Positions 51,793 to 60,873 of a stretch of 64,000 nt of DNA are shown piece by piece. Below the pieces are notes generated by a model. That model saw nothing but the letters and a program-made list of their open reading frames with translations, did not search any database and was not told the DNA's origin. Within the stretch, counting starts at the first letter, position 1, and the number at the start of each line of letters is the position of its first letter. Made by a program: the position numbers and the translations under genes. Location of the stretch: positions 41,997 through 105,996 of the forward strand of contig CACOAW010000005.1 in the NCBI GenBank assembly GCA_902625325.1. Reading direction: 5' to 3'. The DNA comes from an uncultured Candidatus Poseidoniales archaeon. Lineage in GTDB: Archaea; Thermoplasmatota; Poseidoniia; Poseidoniales; Thalassarchaeaceae.

Positions 51793-52545
51793 TTACATTA
51801 CCGAGGTGCCGGGCATGAGGGATTGGATTTTCAGTTCGGCCAAAGTTTCTCCTCCACCATCGACCACGACCCTCAAGTTGAGGGTCTGTCCCACACCTGC
51901 CTCCGCATCACAACCAACAGGGGTCGATGTGGCGAAATCCTCGTCCTCGATATCCTCATTCACTCCCCCTTCAACGTCAACATTGGTTGGATTCAGGTCT
52001 ATCTCGAATCTGAAGCTGGTCCCAGCGGTGATCTCGGTCCCATCGGCTATTGCTGTGCCATCCATCTCGGTTGCCGATACTAGTTCTGAGTCGACTGTGG
52101 CAACGGTCTTCCCAAGTACCTCTGTGGGGACTCCTGGACCATCAAGTTGGGAATATGTAACACCACACGTGATGTAGTAGGTAATATCCCCTTGCTGAAC
52201 GTTCAACGAGCCAGAGCCAATCCTTGCTATAACCTCGAAAGTAGACACATCGGTACGACAGTCAGCGCCGGTACCCGGGCCACAGTCCTCTCCAACTCCC
52301 GCAATTCCGGTCCCTCCGCCGCCACTATGGTCAAAATTCATCGGATTGTCCGTATCCTTCACGTAGACGTCAGTTATGGAGACCTTTCCTGAGATCTGCT
52401 GCCTGGTGTCAGAACTGGTGTTCTCTGCATTCTGCTGCAGCTCCTCCGCTGTCTTGATGATGATCGTGGAGGCAACCGCAGCAACAAGTATCAGCGCGAT
52501 GAAGACGATCATCGCCCCGATTCCTATTGACCCCTCATCCTCCAT
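51793..52545 (-). CDS. Archaellin / type IV pilin-like protein
   Basis: A 250-residue protein. A short acidic leader MEDEG is followed by SIGIGAMIVFIALILVAAVA, the class III signal peptide and hydrophobic core of archaellins, then AEELQQNAENTSSDTRQQIS. The rest is the beta-rich outer domain with NTS sequons. No archaellum motor genes (FlaHIJ) lie in this window, so the filament genes are scattered or it is a single structural copy. Position next to small membrane genes gives no further clue. Confidence 0.85.
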   Translation of the reverse strand: MEDEGSIGIGAMIVFIALILVAAVASTIIIKTAEELQQNAENTSSDTRQQISGKVSITDVYVKDTDNPMNFDHSGGGGTGIAGVGEDCGPGTGADCRTDVSTFEVIARIGSGSLNVQQGDITYYITCGVTYSQLDGPGVPTEVLGKTVATVDSELVSATEMDGTAIADGTEITAGTSFRFEIDLNPTNVDVEGGVNEDIEDEDFATSTPVGCDAEAGVGQTLNLRVVVDGGGETLAELKIQSLMPGTSVM

Positions 52546-52682
52546 GGAGTATCGTAAGAAGCATTATTATCAAAATTATCCCTGATAATTGCCCTAAAGT
52601 GAATTCTACTTGCATCATAGAGGGTATCCAAAATAGGGTTGGCATAAGATAGCATTTTTTACTTCCTAGTTTAGAAAACAGC

Positions 52683-53705
52683 ATGAAAAAATTGGTATTG
52701 GTGTTGGCCATTACCCTCCTTCTCGCCCCAGTTGACTCAGTTACCGCAGGGGATGAAAATGAAACATCAATAATAATACACGAAATCGGAGCTTTTAGGA
52801 CAGATAATGAATCATTCACTCAGTCAGACGGAACGCAATATCCAATTCTGTATTCCATGGAGGCTTTTCACATCAAAGGGTCTCTTTCCTTGGACGGTGG
52901 AGAGGGATTAACAGGCAAATGTCTCAATATATATGTCAATCCAGATATCAATGACATCCCGATTTCAACGACTATATCCGACGAAAACGGTAATTTTGAT
53001 TGGTATGTGCCGACTGAAGTTAGGATTGAGGAATTGGAAGGTTTCCACGTAGTTAGAATAGAATTCGAACCGGAAAATTCTGTCGCAGAGGGATGCGAAT
53101 CGGATGCCGGGGGAGGTTTCGAAGGATCAGCTCGTGACATCAGAGTACTAGTTAGGAGCAATGTGGACATAATCATCAAGGAAAACTGGCAGAATCCCAG
53201 TGGATATGCCGAAGGAGAAATCGTAGAGGGTGAAGTTGTAATCCTGAGAGATAGATTAGATTTGACTGTTGAAGGAGGGATTGTGGAGTTTCACAAAATG
53301 TTTTGGAATGATTCAGAATGGAAGACAGCATCCATAGACAGGGATGTTACAGATGTGGATGGCTCTGCTAACTTTTCGTTCGAATATACTCAATTTAATG
53401 TTCCACAACACCATGAGTATACCGCAGAAGAGGGCAAGTGGGCCGTTTTCGTTCGCTTCGAAAACACAAATGATTTGTATCCTTTGTTTGTTGAAAAGTG
53501 GCTCAATAGTACTCCCATTATCATGCCCTGCACCCCTAGTCTTCTGGAGTCTGCCTGCGAATCTACATCAGAGGAAACTGTGGTAACGACTCCAGTCAAT
53601 TCTGGAAATGAGGTTCCCAGCATTGGGTTCACTCATCTGATTGCAATCTATTTTTGCGCGGCGTTCTCTTATTCACGCAGAAACAATACATCATTACAGT
53701 CCTAA
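52683..53705 (+). CDS. Surface protein with signal peptide and C-terminal anchor
   Basis: A 340-residue protein. Signal peptide KKLVLVLAITLLLAPVDSV, then a beta-rich region with strand repeats (SIIIHEIGAFRTDNES, GNFDWYVPTEVR, FHVVRIEFEPENS) like Ig/CnaB-like domains. The end is VPSIGFTHLIAIYFCAAFSY followed by basic residues, a hydrophobic segment with motif before and charge after, as in archaeal C-terminal sorting signals. Function unknown. Confidence 0.65.
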   Translation: MKKLVLVLAITLLLAPVDSVTAGDENETSIIIHEIGAFRTDNESFTQSDGTQYPILYSMEAFHIKGSLSLDGGEGLTGKCLNIYVNPDINDIPISTTISDENGNFDWYVPTEVRIEELEGFHVVRIEFEPENSVAEGCESDAGGGFEGSARDIRVLVRSNVDIIIKENWQNPSGYAEGEIVEGEVVILRDRLDLTVEGGIVEFHKMFWNDSEWKTASIDRDVTDVDGSANFSFEYTQFNVPQHHEYTAEEGKWAVFVRFENTNDLYPLFVEKWLNSTPIIMPCTPSLLESACESTSEETVVTTPVNSGNEVPSIGFTHLIAIYFCAAFSYSRRNNTSLQS

Positions 53706-53798
53706 GGTCAATCTTGTATATGCAGGCATCACTTCCATAACCAAACTGATCAGTGGGTGCAGGGTAAACATTGAATTCCTATATGCGGACCTTGGTAA

Positions 53799-54419
53799 GT
53801 GGTTGACGAATGGTGGGTTACAGAGGAACCGCCTCAACCGGTGAAGGATGCCACTGAACGCCTCCCTCCTCCTCCGGCCCCCCCTATTATAGACAGCCCC
53901 GCATCCTCTAGATGGAACTTCGAAGAAGCTCTGACCGAGGAGTTATTGGCTCCACATTACACTCGTCTCAAAATCATAGTCATAACACCATTCGCGATAG
54001 TGTTTTCATCGGCCATCGTCCCATTAGCCATTTTATTGATACTGCCCTATTTCCTGTATGTCATCTATTCCATCATTTCCGCCTTGTATCGTCTCAGAGG
54101 GACTGCGTTCAAGTGGGGCTTAATGATAGTGGTAGGACTCTCAATACCCGCGGCAGTTTCTGCTTACAGGTACAACGCTCTTTACGATGGTTGTATAGGA
54201 TTTGGGGGCTGGGTATGCAGAGACAATACCAACTACGGCCCCTCCTTCAATCCTTTACTCCTGGCACTCCCCTTGGCAGGAGGTATAGTTCTCCTGCCAT
54301 CGATGTCCGAGCTAAGGCAGGGCACAATCTTTCTGGGAATGATATACGGGTTTGTCGCGAGCGTGCTCATCTGGATTGCTTCTGTGTTCGTGGGGATCGG
54401 CGTGTACTATTCTAATTGA
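53799..54419 (+). CDS. Four-helix membrane protein with Pro-rich N-terminus
   Basis: A 206-residue protein. The N-terminus has VDEWWVTEEPPQP and a LPPPPAPP run before four helices. A small loop carries CIGFGGWVCRDN. The acidic-WW motif is at residues 3-9. Function unknown. Confidence 0.6.
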   Translation: MVDEWWVTEEPPQPVKDATERLPPPPAPPIIDSPASSRWNFEEALTEELLAPHYTRLKIIVITPFAIVFSSAIVPLAILLILPYFLYVIYSIISALYRLRGTAFKWGLMIVVGLSIPAAVSAYRYNALYDGCIGFGGWVCRDNTNYGPSFNPLLLALPLAGGIVLLPSMSELRQGTIFLGMIYGFVASVLIWIASVFVGIGVYYSN

Positions 54420-54485
54420 TGTGGGCATCTCATTCCCCACCCAAGTTGACGGACTCATCATAAAGAAGAATGAGAGGCGAACAAT

Positions 54486-55193
54486 ATGAAGTCCGGCGCA
54501 CTAAATTTATTCTTACTGATGTTCATTTCTACCCTTACAGGATGCACTGGCTCGGATGAAGACTCGGTCGAGGCAGGTGCTCACACTGGGGAGTTCAAGA
54601 TACTTGCTTTGCATGGAGGGGGGGAGAGTCCAGAGAGTCTAATGGGCCAGCCTGGAATGCAGGCCCTGATGTCCGATCTCCCGGAGTTCGAGTTCTTCTT
54701 CGCAGATGCTCCTGACCACGAAAGCATGTGCCATCAATGCTGGTACGCTGACCCTCCAGGGGGGAAGGGGGAGCCTAATGAGGATAGGAACTGGGCGGAG
54801 ATATCGATAGAGTACCTAGACGGAATAGTGGAGGAGCATGGTCCCTTCTCCGGCATCCTTGGATACTCACAAGGGTGCACGATGGCGACTGTTTACATCG
54901 CCAACTCCAATACATCCTTCGAGAAAGCGTTACTTTTCAACGGATACCTGCCAACGACTCACTCCGGGCTCAACGACACCATCAACGAAGCAGCTCCTCT
55001 GGATGTAGATGCGCTTGTTTTCGGCGGAGACAATGATGTTTTCATGTTCGGGTTGGAAGAACTCGCAGGTGTTTATGAGGAGCCGACGATACTCATCAGC
55101 AGCACTGCGGACCACCATCTGCCATTTTCAGACGATGAGACATATGGGGACGTACTGGCATTCTTCAGACGAGGAACAAATGGAACCCTCTGA
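54486..55193 (+). CDS. Lipoprotein serine hydrolase, FSH1-like
   Basis: A 235-residue protein. The signal peptide ends in lipobox TLTGC. An FSH1-type alpha/beta hydrolase follows: ILALHGGGESPE, FEFFFADAPD, the nucleophile in ILGYSQGCTMATVY (GYSQG), the acid in LVFGGDNDVF and the His in STADHHLPF. Probably an extracellular esterase. It stands alone. Confidence 0.85.
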   Translation: MKSGALNLFLLMFISTLTGCTGSDEDSVEAGAHTGEFKILALHGGGESPESLMGQPGMQALMSDLPEFEFFFADAPDHESMCHQCWYADPPGGKGEPNEDRNWAEISIEYLDGIVEEHGPFSGILGYSQGCTMATVYIANSNTSFEKALLFNGYLPTTHSGLNDTINEAAPLDVDALVFGGDNDVFMFGLEELAGVYEEPTILISSTADHHLPFSDDETYGDVLAFFRRGTNGTL

Positions 55194-55258
55194 GATGCCA
55201 CCATCATACCGTCCGGTGGAAATAATGTTCGTTCTGTCATTTAATGCTGAATTCTGGC

Positions 55259-57211
55259 TTAAATCAACTTGTCAATTTCCCACCAAGGGACAGCCGTTTG
55301 ATCGCTGTCCTCATCTTCTGGCGGAGCCTTGCGTATGGGAGCCTGGATGCTGAGGTCGCCCTGACTTGCAGGGTGATGATCCGATTGATCGCTTGAATCG
55401 GACCCTTTGGGTAATCGCGTAACGAGGTAGACTGGCCCAGCGAGTAGTAGGAATGGGGGGAAAATGAAGCAGGCGAACCAGACAACGCCCCAAAAAGAGG
55501 ATGTAGATTCTTGGGGCCCTGGAGATTCCTCGATATTCCCCTGCGTCGATAAATCGACCGACAGTGGAACGGGTTTGTCTTTCCCTTTCACCGAAGGCCG
55601 AACATTCTCGGCCGGTTTCCCCTTGTAAAACACCGTCATGAAAACAAAGAGTATGGTTATTGCAAGAATCGCCAGGAACAATAGGATGGGAACTATTCCA
55701 TTTACTGCGGCGGAGAACTTCACCGTATTTGTCATTCTTTCGATAGTATTCCCGCTCTGGCCCATGGTGAACTTCGCGTTGTCAATGATCTCCTCAATCG
55801 CCGTTATTCCTGACCTCGTGAGGCACTCACCAATTATCCCAGAGGTGAACTCCGTGCCTCCTTTACTCAAAACCCACTCAATGAAGACGTAGTCATGCTC
55901 TGCACCAGTCAGCATCTGTTCTAGGTTGATGCCGACGACTGTGCCGGTTTCGTTGGATTCCAGAAGTTCCGAGAGATTGAGAAGTTGGGAGCTAACGCTC
56001 TCCCCCCATGAGTCCTCGGAGAAACTGTATCCGTGGACCACTATATCGGCCTGCCAAATGTCTGGAGGAGGTACGTTACCCTGGTAATTAGGGGTGAGTA
56101 TGTAGTCTATCGAATTACTAGGGCATTCCGCATCGTCCCAGTGGCCGGCCCCCATGTCACTTATCTCAGCCCCCATTTCTCTGTCGTCAAAACCCGCGTG
56201 GAGCATAAGGGCCCGGTCCAATTCACTCGACGAGAACAAGTGCTGCCACGAGGAATCTATGCTTGGCTCACAAGTCGTTACCCACTGTCCACTCCCCCAT
56301 TCCGTTCCCATTTGGTATTCTGGCGGGCCGTATTTTTGTTCCGTGCTACAGAATTCCCATAGATTTGAGAGGTGAACGTACTGGTCCAGGCCTCCCAACT
56401 CAAGGTTGCAGTCCGCAATCTGACTCGAAGGGGAATATGCCACCGAATAGTGGTAGCCACAATGTAATCCGTCTTGGGAATATCCGCCATCCCAATCTAT
56501 CTTCCACCATGAGCCGAGCTCGTGTTTCGATGGCTGAATAATCGTGGAGCAGGAGTCCGGGCATTCCAAGTCACCATCCCCGTATTCTGTGACTTTTGCC
56601 GATATGTCGATACTGTGGATTCCAGGTGGCATAGAAGCCACTCCCGCTCCGAGACTAATAGACCAGTTTTGCTCGACCATCTCGAAGGGTTCCAATTCGA
56701 ATTCAAAATGCCCGCCGTCGACGATCAACCACCTTCCATAAGTGCAATAGCTAGGCCAAAACCAGTATTCGTTCGAATACACTTGGCAGTTGACGTGATC
56801 AAGGTCATACACGCTCAACACAGAAGGGGCGCTAACTTCGACGGTAATGTTGTAGTCATTTGGGTTCCAGATCCAACAATAAGCCTCCTTCTCCATATCT
56901 CCAGAAGGCATATCTGCCCTGTGGTTTGTTGGCTCTTGCCTGATTAGCTGGCTGTTCTGGCCAATGGAGGAGGAATCGCCAGGAGGAATGAATACTCCAG
57001 AATTTCTCGGCTCTTCTCCGATGCATGTGAATTCAAACTCTGGCCCCTGATATGCATTTTCTTCGCCTTCTTCAGACCCTCCTGAACCCCCTGCATCGGC
57101 AGCAGAGGCATTGGGCGCAAGCAGGAGGAAACACAAAGATACCGCAGAAAGGAGGCCCAGAACATATCTGCTAGAGTGGACTGGCGAGGGCGGTTCCACG
57201 TTTGGTTTCAA
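55259..57211 (-). CDS. Large surface protein with acidic-WW C-terminus
   Basis: A 650-residue protein. A signal peptide (YVLGLLSAVSLCFLLLAPNASA) precedes about 480 residues of Trp/Tyr/Cys-rich extracellular sequence, a helix (IVPILLFLAILAITILFVF), a cytosolic segment, and a second hydrophobic stretch. The very end is PWWEIDKLI, another acidic-WW motif. Domain family not recognised. Confidence 0.65.
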   Translation of the reverse strand: MKPNVEPPSPVHSSRYVLGLLSAVSLCFLLLAPNASAADAGGSGGSEEGEENAYQGPEFEFTCIGEEPRNSGVFIPPGDSSSIGQNSQLIRQEPTNHRADMPSGDMEKEAYCWIWNPNDYNITVEVSAPSVLSVYDLDHVNCQVYSNEYWFWPSYCTYGRWLIVDGGHFEFELEPFEMVEQNWSISLGAGVASMPPGIHSIDISAKVTEYGDGDLECPDSCSTIIQPSKHELGSWWKIDWDGGYSQDGLHCGYHYSVAYSPSSQIADCNLELGGLDQYVHLSNLWEFCSTEQKYGPPEYQMGTEWGSGQWVTTCEPSIDSSWQHLFSSSELDRALMLHAGFDDREMGAEISDMGAGHWDDAECPSNSIDYILTPNYQGNVPPPDIWQADIVVHGYSFSEDSWGESVSSQLLNLSELLESNETGTVVGINLEQMLTGAEHDYVFIEWVLSKGGTEFTSGIIGECLTRSGITAIEEIIDNAKFTMGQSGNTIERMTNTVKFSAAVNGIVPILLFLAILAITILFVFMTVFYKGKPAENVRPSVKGKDKPVPLSVDLSTQGNIEESPGPQESTSSFWGVVWFACFIFPPFLLLAGPVYLVTRLPKGSDSSDQSDHHPASQGDLSIQAPIRKAPPEDEDSDQTAVPWWEIDKLI

Positions 57212-57303
57212 TCAACCGAAATAAATAAATTCAATCCCGGCATTATTTTCGTTTTTATAACCAGCCTTATTTTTTTGGCTCCTGTAACATGCCCGTGATA
57301 ATA

Positions 57304-58221
57304 TCAAATTTTGCGGGTTCGATTTCTGCTCTTCCAAACGATTATCGAAGAGGACAGAATTAGGATTGCCAATATGAGAGGCACAAGCAGGCCCATTGAC
57401 CCAGTCGAGCCAAAGCCAAGAAGGGATTTCTCTATTTTTATTAGATTTGAAGAGCAGAACTCGGGTTCCTTTGCACCGTCTAATTGGATTGCAAGGCAGA
57501 CATTCAATGCCGACAGAGAATGGGACTGGGATTCGGCCACAAACGTGCAATAATGCGTGCTGAAACCTATTTCGGCTGTTACCTCGCAAAGAGGGCTCCT
57601 GTCCTCAAATCCATCTGGCCAATATTTGGCTCCATAATCTCCAGAATCGACAACGCCCCTCTCCATCAGCACAAAGTGAACGTTGACTAAGTCCTCGAGG
57701 TTGCTGCTGCAGTCTAGGGCAACTGCAAACTCGATTTTCCTATCGGAGCCGATCCTGATTTCGTCAGGCGTACTGAATACGTCACAGTTTGTATACGGGT
57801 CTACCGTTAGCGTGATTTCATCAGAGTCGGATTGGGCTAATGCTCCCGTAGGCACTCCTTGCACCCGTCTGACCACGGCTGTTATCGTAGAGTCGTAATC
57901 TCCTGCTTCCATATGAACCGGTGCTCTTGCCTGCACCGTCACCGTCTGTGAGTTACCGGGCCCAAGAATTATCGGGCTAGGGCCGATAACCGATAATTCC
58001 GCCCCACTGTACTGCATCTCTATCTCCTCAGTAGCGGTAGATGTGTTCCTTACTTCACACTCGAAGTAAGTCGATCTGGTCGGATGGGAAGGTGAGGAAT
58101 CTATGTGCTCAGCACTATCTTGGCACTCAATCTCAACTCCGGGCAATACCTGACTTGACTGAACAGGCATGCTGACTAGGCACAGAAAAAGCAGCGGGAC
58201 AATCATTACCCGATTGTTCAT
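57304..58221 (-). CDS. Membrane-anchored beta-sandwich surface protein
   Basis: About 305 residues from the ATG at 58221. A signal peptide, then two beta-sandwich domains; the first, ending APVHMEAGDYDSTITAVVRR, resembles the NEW3/alpha-galactosidase-associated domain common in archaeal surface proteins. The C-terminus is one helix (MGLLVPLILAILILSSSIIV) and a basic tail. It lies directly upstream of the large surface-protein gene on the same strand and may share its transcript. Confidence 0.65.
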   Translation of the reverse strand: MNNRVMIVPLLFLCLVSMPVQSSQVLPGVEIECQDSAEHIDSSPSHPTRSTYFECEVRNTSTATEEIEMQYSGAELSVIGPSPIILGPGNSQTVTVQARAPVHMEAGDYDSTITAVVRRVQGVPTGALAQSDSDEITLTVDPYTNCDVFSTPDEIRIGSDRKIEFAVALDCSSNLEDLVNVHFVLMERGVVDSGDYGAKYWPDGFEDRSPLCEVTAEIGFSTHYCTFVAESQSHSLSALNVCLAIQLDGAKEPEFCSSNLIKIEKSLLGFGSTGSMGLLVPLILAILILSSSIIVWKSRNRTRKI

Positions 58222-58364
58222 TCTGTGCATGCCTTGGTTACCCCGGGATGCATTCATCATCCTTCCTACGACATTCTAAGCCCTTAGGGAATCACCTTCC
58301 CTAACCTCTAGTCGTGTGAAATCCATCGGAAATAAATGATATACTAATCTCATCACACACGTCT

Positions 58365-59228
58365 ATGGAGCCAAGAAAGGTATCAGTTGCTGCACACTAC
58401 AAATTACCTTGGTTTCTGACTTATTTTGTAAGGATATTAGATTTCAGTTCTAAAGCCCTAGCAACTCGTTTCCTCTGGAGAATTTTCTGTGGGCCAATCA
58501 AATTCAAGACACCCTCCAGAGAGGCTGATTTTTACAAAAGGACCGAACAGGAAAAGATGCAGACTAAATCAACGAGCAAGGAAATCATGCTTTATCGGAT
58601 TCCAAACGATGGTCATAAGTTACTCTTTGTGCATGGTTGGAATGGAAGATCAAGTCAATTCTACCGAATTATCGAATTGCTTTCTGATGGGGGTTTTGAT
58701 ATTACAGCTATTGATCTGCCTGGTCATGGAAGGTCAACTAGGAGCACCACAACCCTGCCAGAAATTACAGACTTGATATTTGAGGTTACGAAATCAAGAG
58801 GCCCTTATCATGGAATTGTCTGCCACTCGTTTGGGGCTGTAGCAGCACTAAATGCCGTAAGACTCGGAGCTAGCTTCGAGAAATTAGTTCTGATATCTCC
58901 GGGAATCTATGAAATTAAACCGATGTTCAAGACCTTCGTCGGCCTTTTTGGTTTGGATGAGGAATACTATGCAGATAGGCTGTTTGACATCGCTGAGTCG
59001 CTATACGGTGCCAGTCCTGGGGAGTTTGGTCTAGACCGGTTCTCCAAACAAATCAAGACGGAGACGCTGATTATTCATTGCGAGGATGACAAGGAGGCGA
59101 TGAAAGAAATTGCACTCACTCTGCACAGTGACATGAAAAATTCTGTATTACACTTGACCGAAGGTCTCGGGCACAGGAGGATCCTTAGAGATGAAAAGGT
59201 TGCAGAGAAAGTATTGAATTTCTTGTAG
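58365..59228 (+). CDS. Alpha/beta hydrolase
   Basis: A 287-residue hydrolase. LLFVHGWNGRSSQFYRI is the oxyanion loop, ITAIDLPGHGRSTRS follows, and the nucleophile is in GIVCHSFGAVAALNAVR (CHSFG). The acid is in LIIHCEDDKEAM and the His in GLGHRRILRD. An N-terminal extension of about 80 residues is unusual. Substrate unknown; cytosolic. Confidence 0.85.
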   Translation: MEPRKVSVAAHYKLPWFLTYFVRILDFSSKALATRFLWRIFCGPIKFKTPSREADFYKRTEQEKMQTKSTSKEIMLYRIPNDGHKLLFVHGWNGRSSQFYRIIELLSDGGFDITAIDLPGHGRSTRSTTTLPEITDLIFEVTKSRGPYHGIVCHSFGAVAALNAVRLGASFEKLVLISPGIYEIKPMFKTFVGLFGLDEEYYADRLFDIAESLYGASPGEFGLDRFSKQIKTETLIIHCEDDKEAMKEIALTLHSDMKNSVLHLTEGLGHRRILRDEKVAEKVLNFL

Positions 59229-59362
59229 ATTCAAACCTATGCCTTTGGAATTATTGTAATGTTCTGCCTGCATCATTATGCATAATGAGTATGTCCCCCT
59301 AACTATTACTAACGAGCATGACTTTCAGGAAAACCATAATTAGACTAGATTTAGAGTAAAAA

Positions 59363-60103
59363 ATGTTAGAGACGGTTAAAATGTCTGAAGAAGGTCATGA
59401 TATGGTTGCTGATACTTCTCGAAATTCTGATATCGAGAGCACGGGCAAAAAAAACATACTAACTGTGGAGGAAGAAGGTGAAATCAAGAGGCTCGAATGG
59501 CGCCACCACATAGAGATAGGAGATTTGTTGACAGAAGGGGAATGGAATAAGAAGCATCAGGATAAGATTGCCTCTTGTATCCCCTCCGATCTCCAAGGGA
59601 AAACGGTCCTGGACATCGGATTCAACGATGGTTACTTTTCCTTCCTCTCAGAGGAACGGGGCGCTGAGAAGGTTACAGGGGTCGAAATAAATTACCGAGA
59701 AACGGCAAAACTAGCACACAAACTCAAACAGTCAAAAGTAGAATTCTATGAAAAAAGCATGTTAGATTTCAGACCGGATGAAGGGTTTGACGTAGTTCTC
59801 TACCTTGGGGTATACTACCACGTCGTCGATATAATAGACGCATTCCAGAGGGTGTATTCCCTAACGGCACCAGGAGGGGAGGCTTACATAGAGGGGTCAC
59901 TGCTGTTTGGAAAGTTGAACAGAGTGATGAAACTGCCCTCTTGGATGAGGCTTGCTAAGATCCCAAAGGAACCTCCAAATCCAAATTTCTGGATACCAAC
60001 ATTAACGGCATTGAAGAAGATGATTCGCTTTGCGGGATTCGTGGATGTCGAGGTCCTATCTTTTGTGGGGAGTAGAGTAGTGGTCAGGGGAAGGAAGATT
60101 TAG
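59363..60103 (+). CDS. SAM-dependent methyltransferase, CmoB/DUF1698-like
   Basis: A 246-residue class I methyltransferase. VLDIGFNDGYFSFLSEERG is the SAM-binding motif, GVEINYRETAKLAHKL the next, and VVLYLGVYYHVVDIIDAF the third. The late NFWIPTLTALKKMIRFAGF segment resembles CmoB-like tRNA wobble-uridine carboxymethyltransferases and lipid or small-molecule methyltransferases in the same clan. Substrate not certain. Confidence 0.8.
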   Translation: MLETVKMSEEGHDMVADTSRNSDIESTGKKNILTVEEEGEIKRLEWRHHIEIGDLLTEGEWNKKHQDKIASCIPSDLQGKTVLDIGFNDGYFSFLSEERGAEKVTGVEINYRETAKLAHKLKQSKVEFYEKSMLDFRPDEGFDVVLYLGVYYHVVDIIDAFQRVYSLTAPGGEAYIEGSLLFGKLNRVMKLPSWMRLAKIPKEPPNPNFWIPTLTALKKMIRFAGFVDVEVLSFVGSRVVVRGRKI

Positions 60104-60219
60104 GCTGGAATTCGATTCTCCATTCCATACTAGCGCTCGACATTACGGCTCGATACGGCATTATGCTCCCTGCCCTCTCATGCGATGACTCCTTCAACCC
60201 ACAGCGAGTGGGCGGCTTG

Positions 60220-60405
60220 ATGGATTACAAGATGGTGACTGTGGGAACCCGCATAGACGGGAACCAAGGGGTGATAGAGGATAGTGAGGAGCTGGTGGCA
60301 GCGTTGGACGCCAAGGTCAAGGACGCCATCAGACTCGGATGGCGACCGGTCGGCGACGTAGTCACGGGCCCGGATGGCAGGATGAGCCAGGCGATGGTCA
60401 GATAG
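60220..60405 (+). CDS. DUF1737 protein
   Basis: A 61-residue protein from the ATG at 60220 (upstream codons in frame look random). MDYKMVTVGTR, a central helix ELVAALDAKVKDAIRLGW and PVGDVVTGPDG match DUF1737, a small domain of unknown function often fused to or next to enzymes. Confidence 0.65.
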   Translation: MDYKMVTVGTRIDGNQGVIEDSEELVAALDAKVKDAIRLGWRPVGDVVTGPDGRMSQAMVR

Positions 60406-60418
60406 CGCCAATCCAAGG

Positions 60419-60832
60419 TCAGGTTTTCGTACCGTTTTGGTCCGCGCAAACTATCGCGCTTGCCTCGATTTCAACCAACAACCTATCATCTACCAGTGCG
60501 CCAACCTCTACGCCTGTAGAGGCTGGTCTAATTTCACCAAAGAATTTACCGTGCACTTTTGCAACCTCCGTCATGTACTCCCTATCGGTGACAAAAATCC
60601 GAGTGCGGACAACATCAGACATGGTGCCTCCTGCCTGTTCTATGGCCCACTGGATTTTCTCAAGGACATACTGTGTTTGGGCGACAACATCCCCCTCGCC
60701 AAGGAAATTTCCCTTCGCATCCACGGCAGTTGTTCCGGCGACCTCTATGAATTGGCCTACTCTGACCGCGCGCGAGTATCCGGCAATAGGCTCCCAAGGA
60801 GCACCTGAATAAATATTGATTCTTTCACTCAT
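60419..60832 (-). CDS. RidA / YjgF family enamine deaminase
   Basis: A 137-residue protein with GYSRAVRVGQFIEVAGTT, the conserved Arg in DVVRTRIFVTD and EIEASAIV at the end. RidA proteins hydrolyse reactive 2-aminoacrylate and related enamines to 2-oxo acids. Cytosolic. It could protect PLP enzymes such as the aminotransferase in this region. Confidence 0.9.
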   Translation of the reverse strand: MSERINIYSGAPWEPIAGYSRAVRVGQFIEVAGTTAVDAKGNFLGEGDVVAQTQYVLEKIQWAIEQAGGTMSDVVRTRIFVTDREYMTEVAKVHGKFFGEIRPASTGVEVGALVDDRLLVEIEASAIVCADQNGTKT

Positions 60833-60873
60833 GTAAAGGAGCCGTTCCTTAACGGCCTGAAATAATTCCTCTC

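Noticed and set aside
51793-52545. A full archaellum operon
   Set aside because: Only the structural archaellin is present; no ATPase, membrane platform or prepilin peptidase gene is nearby.
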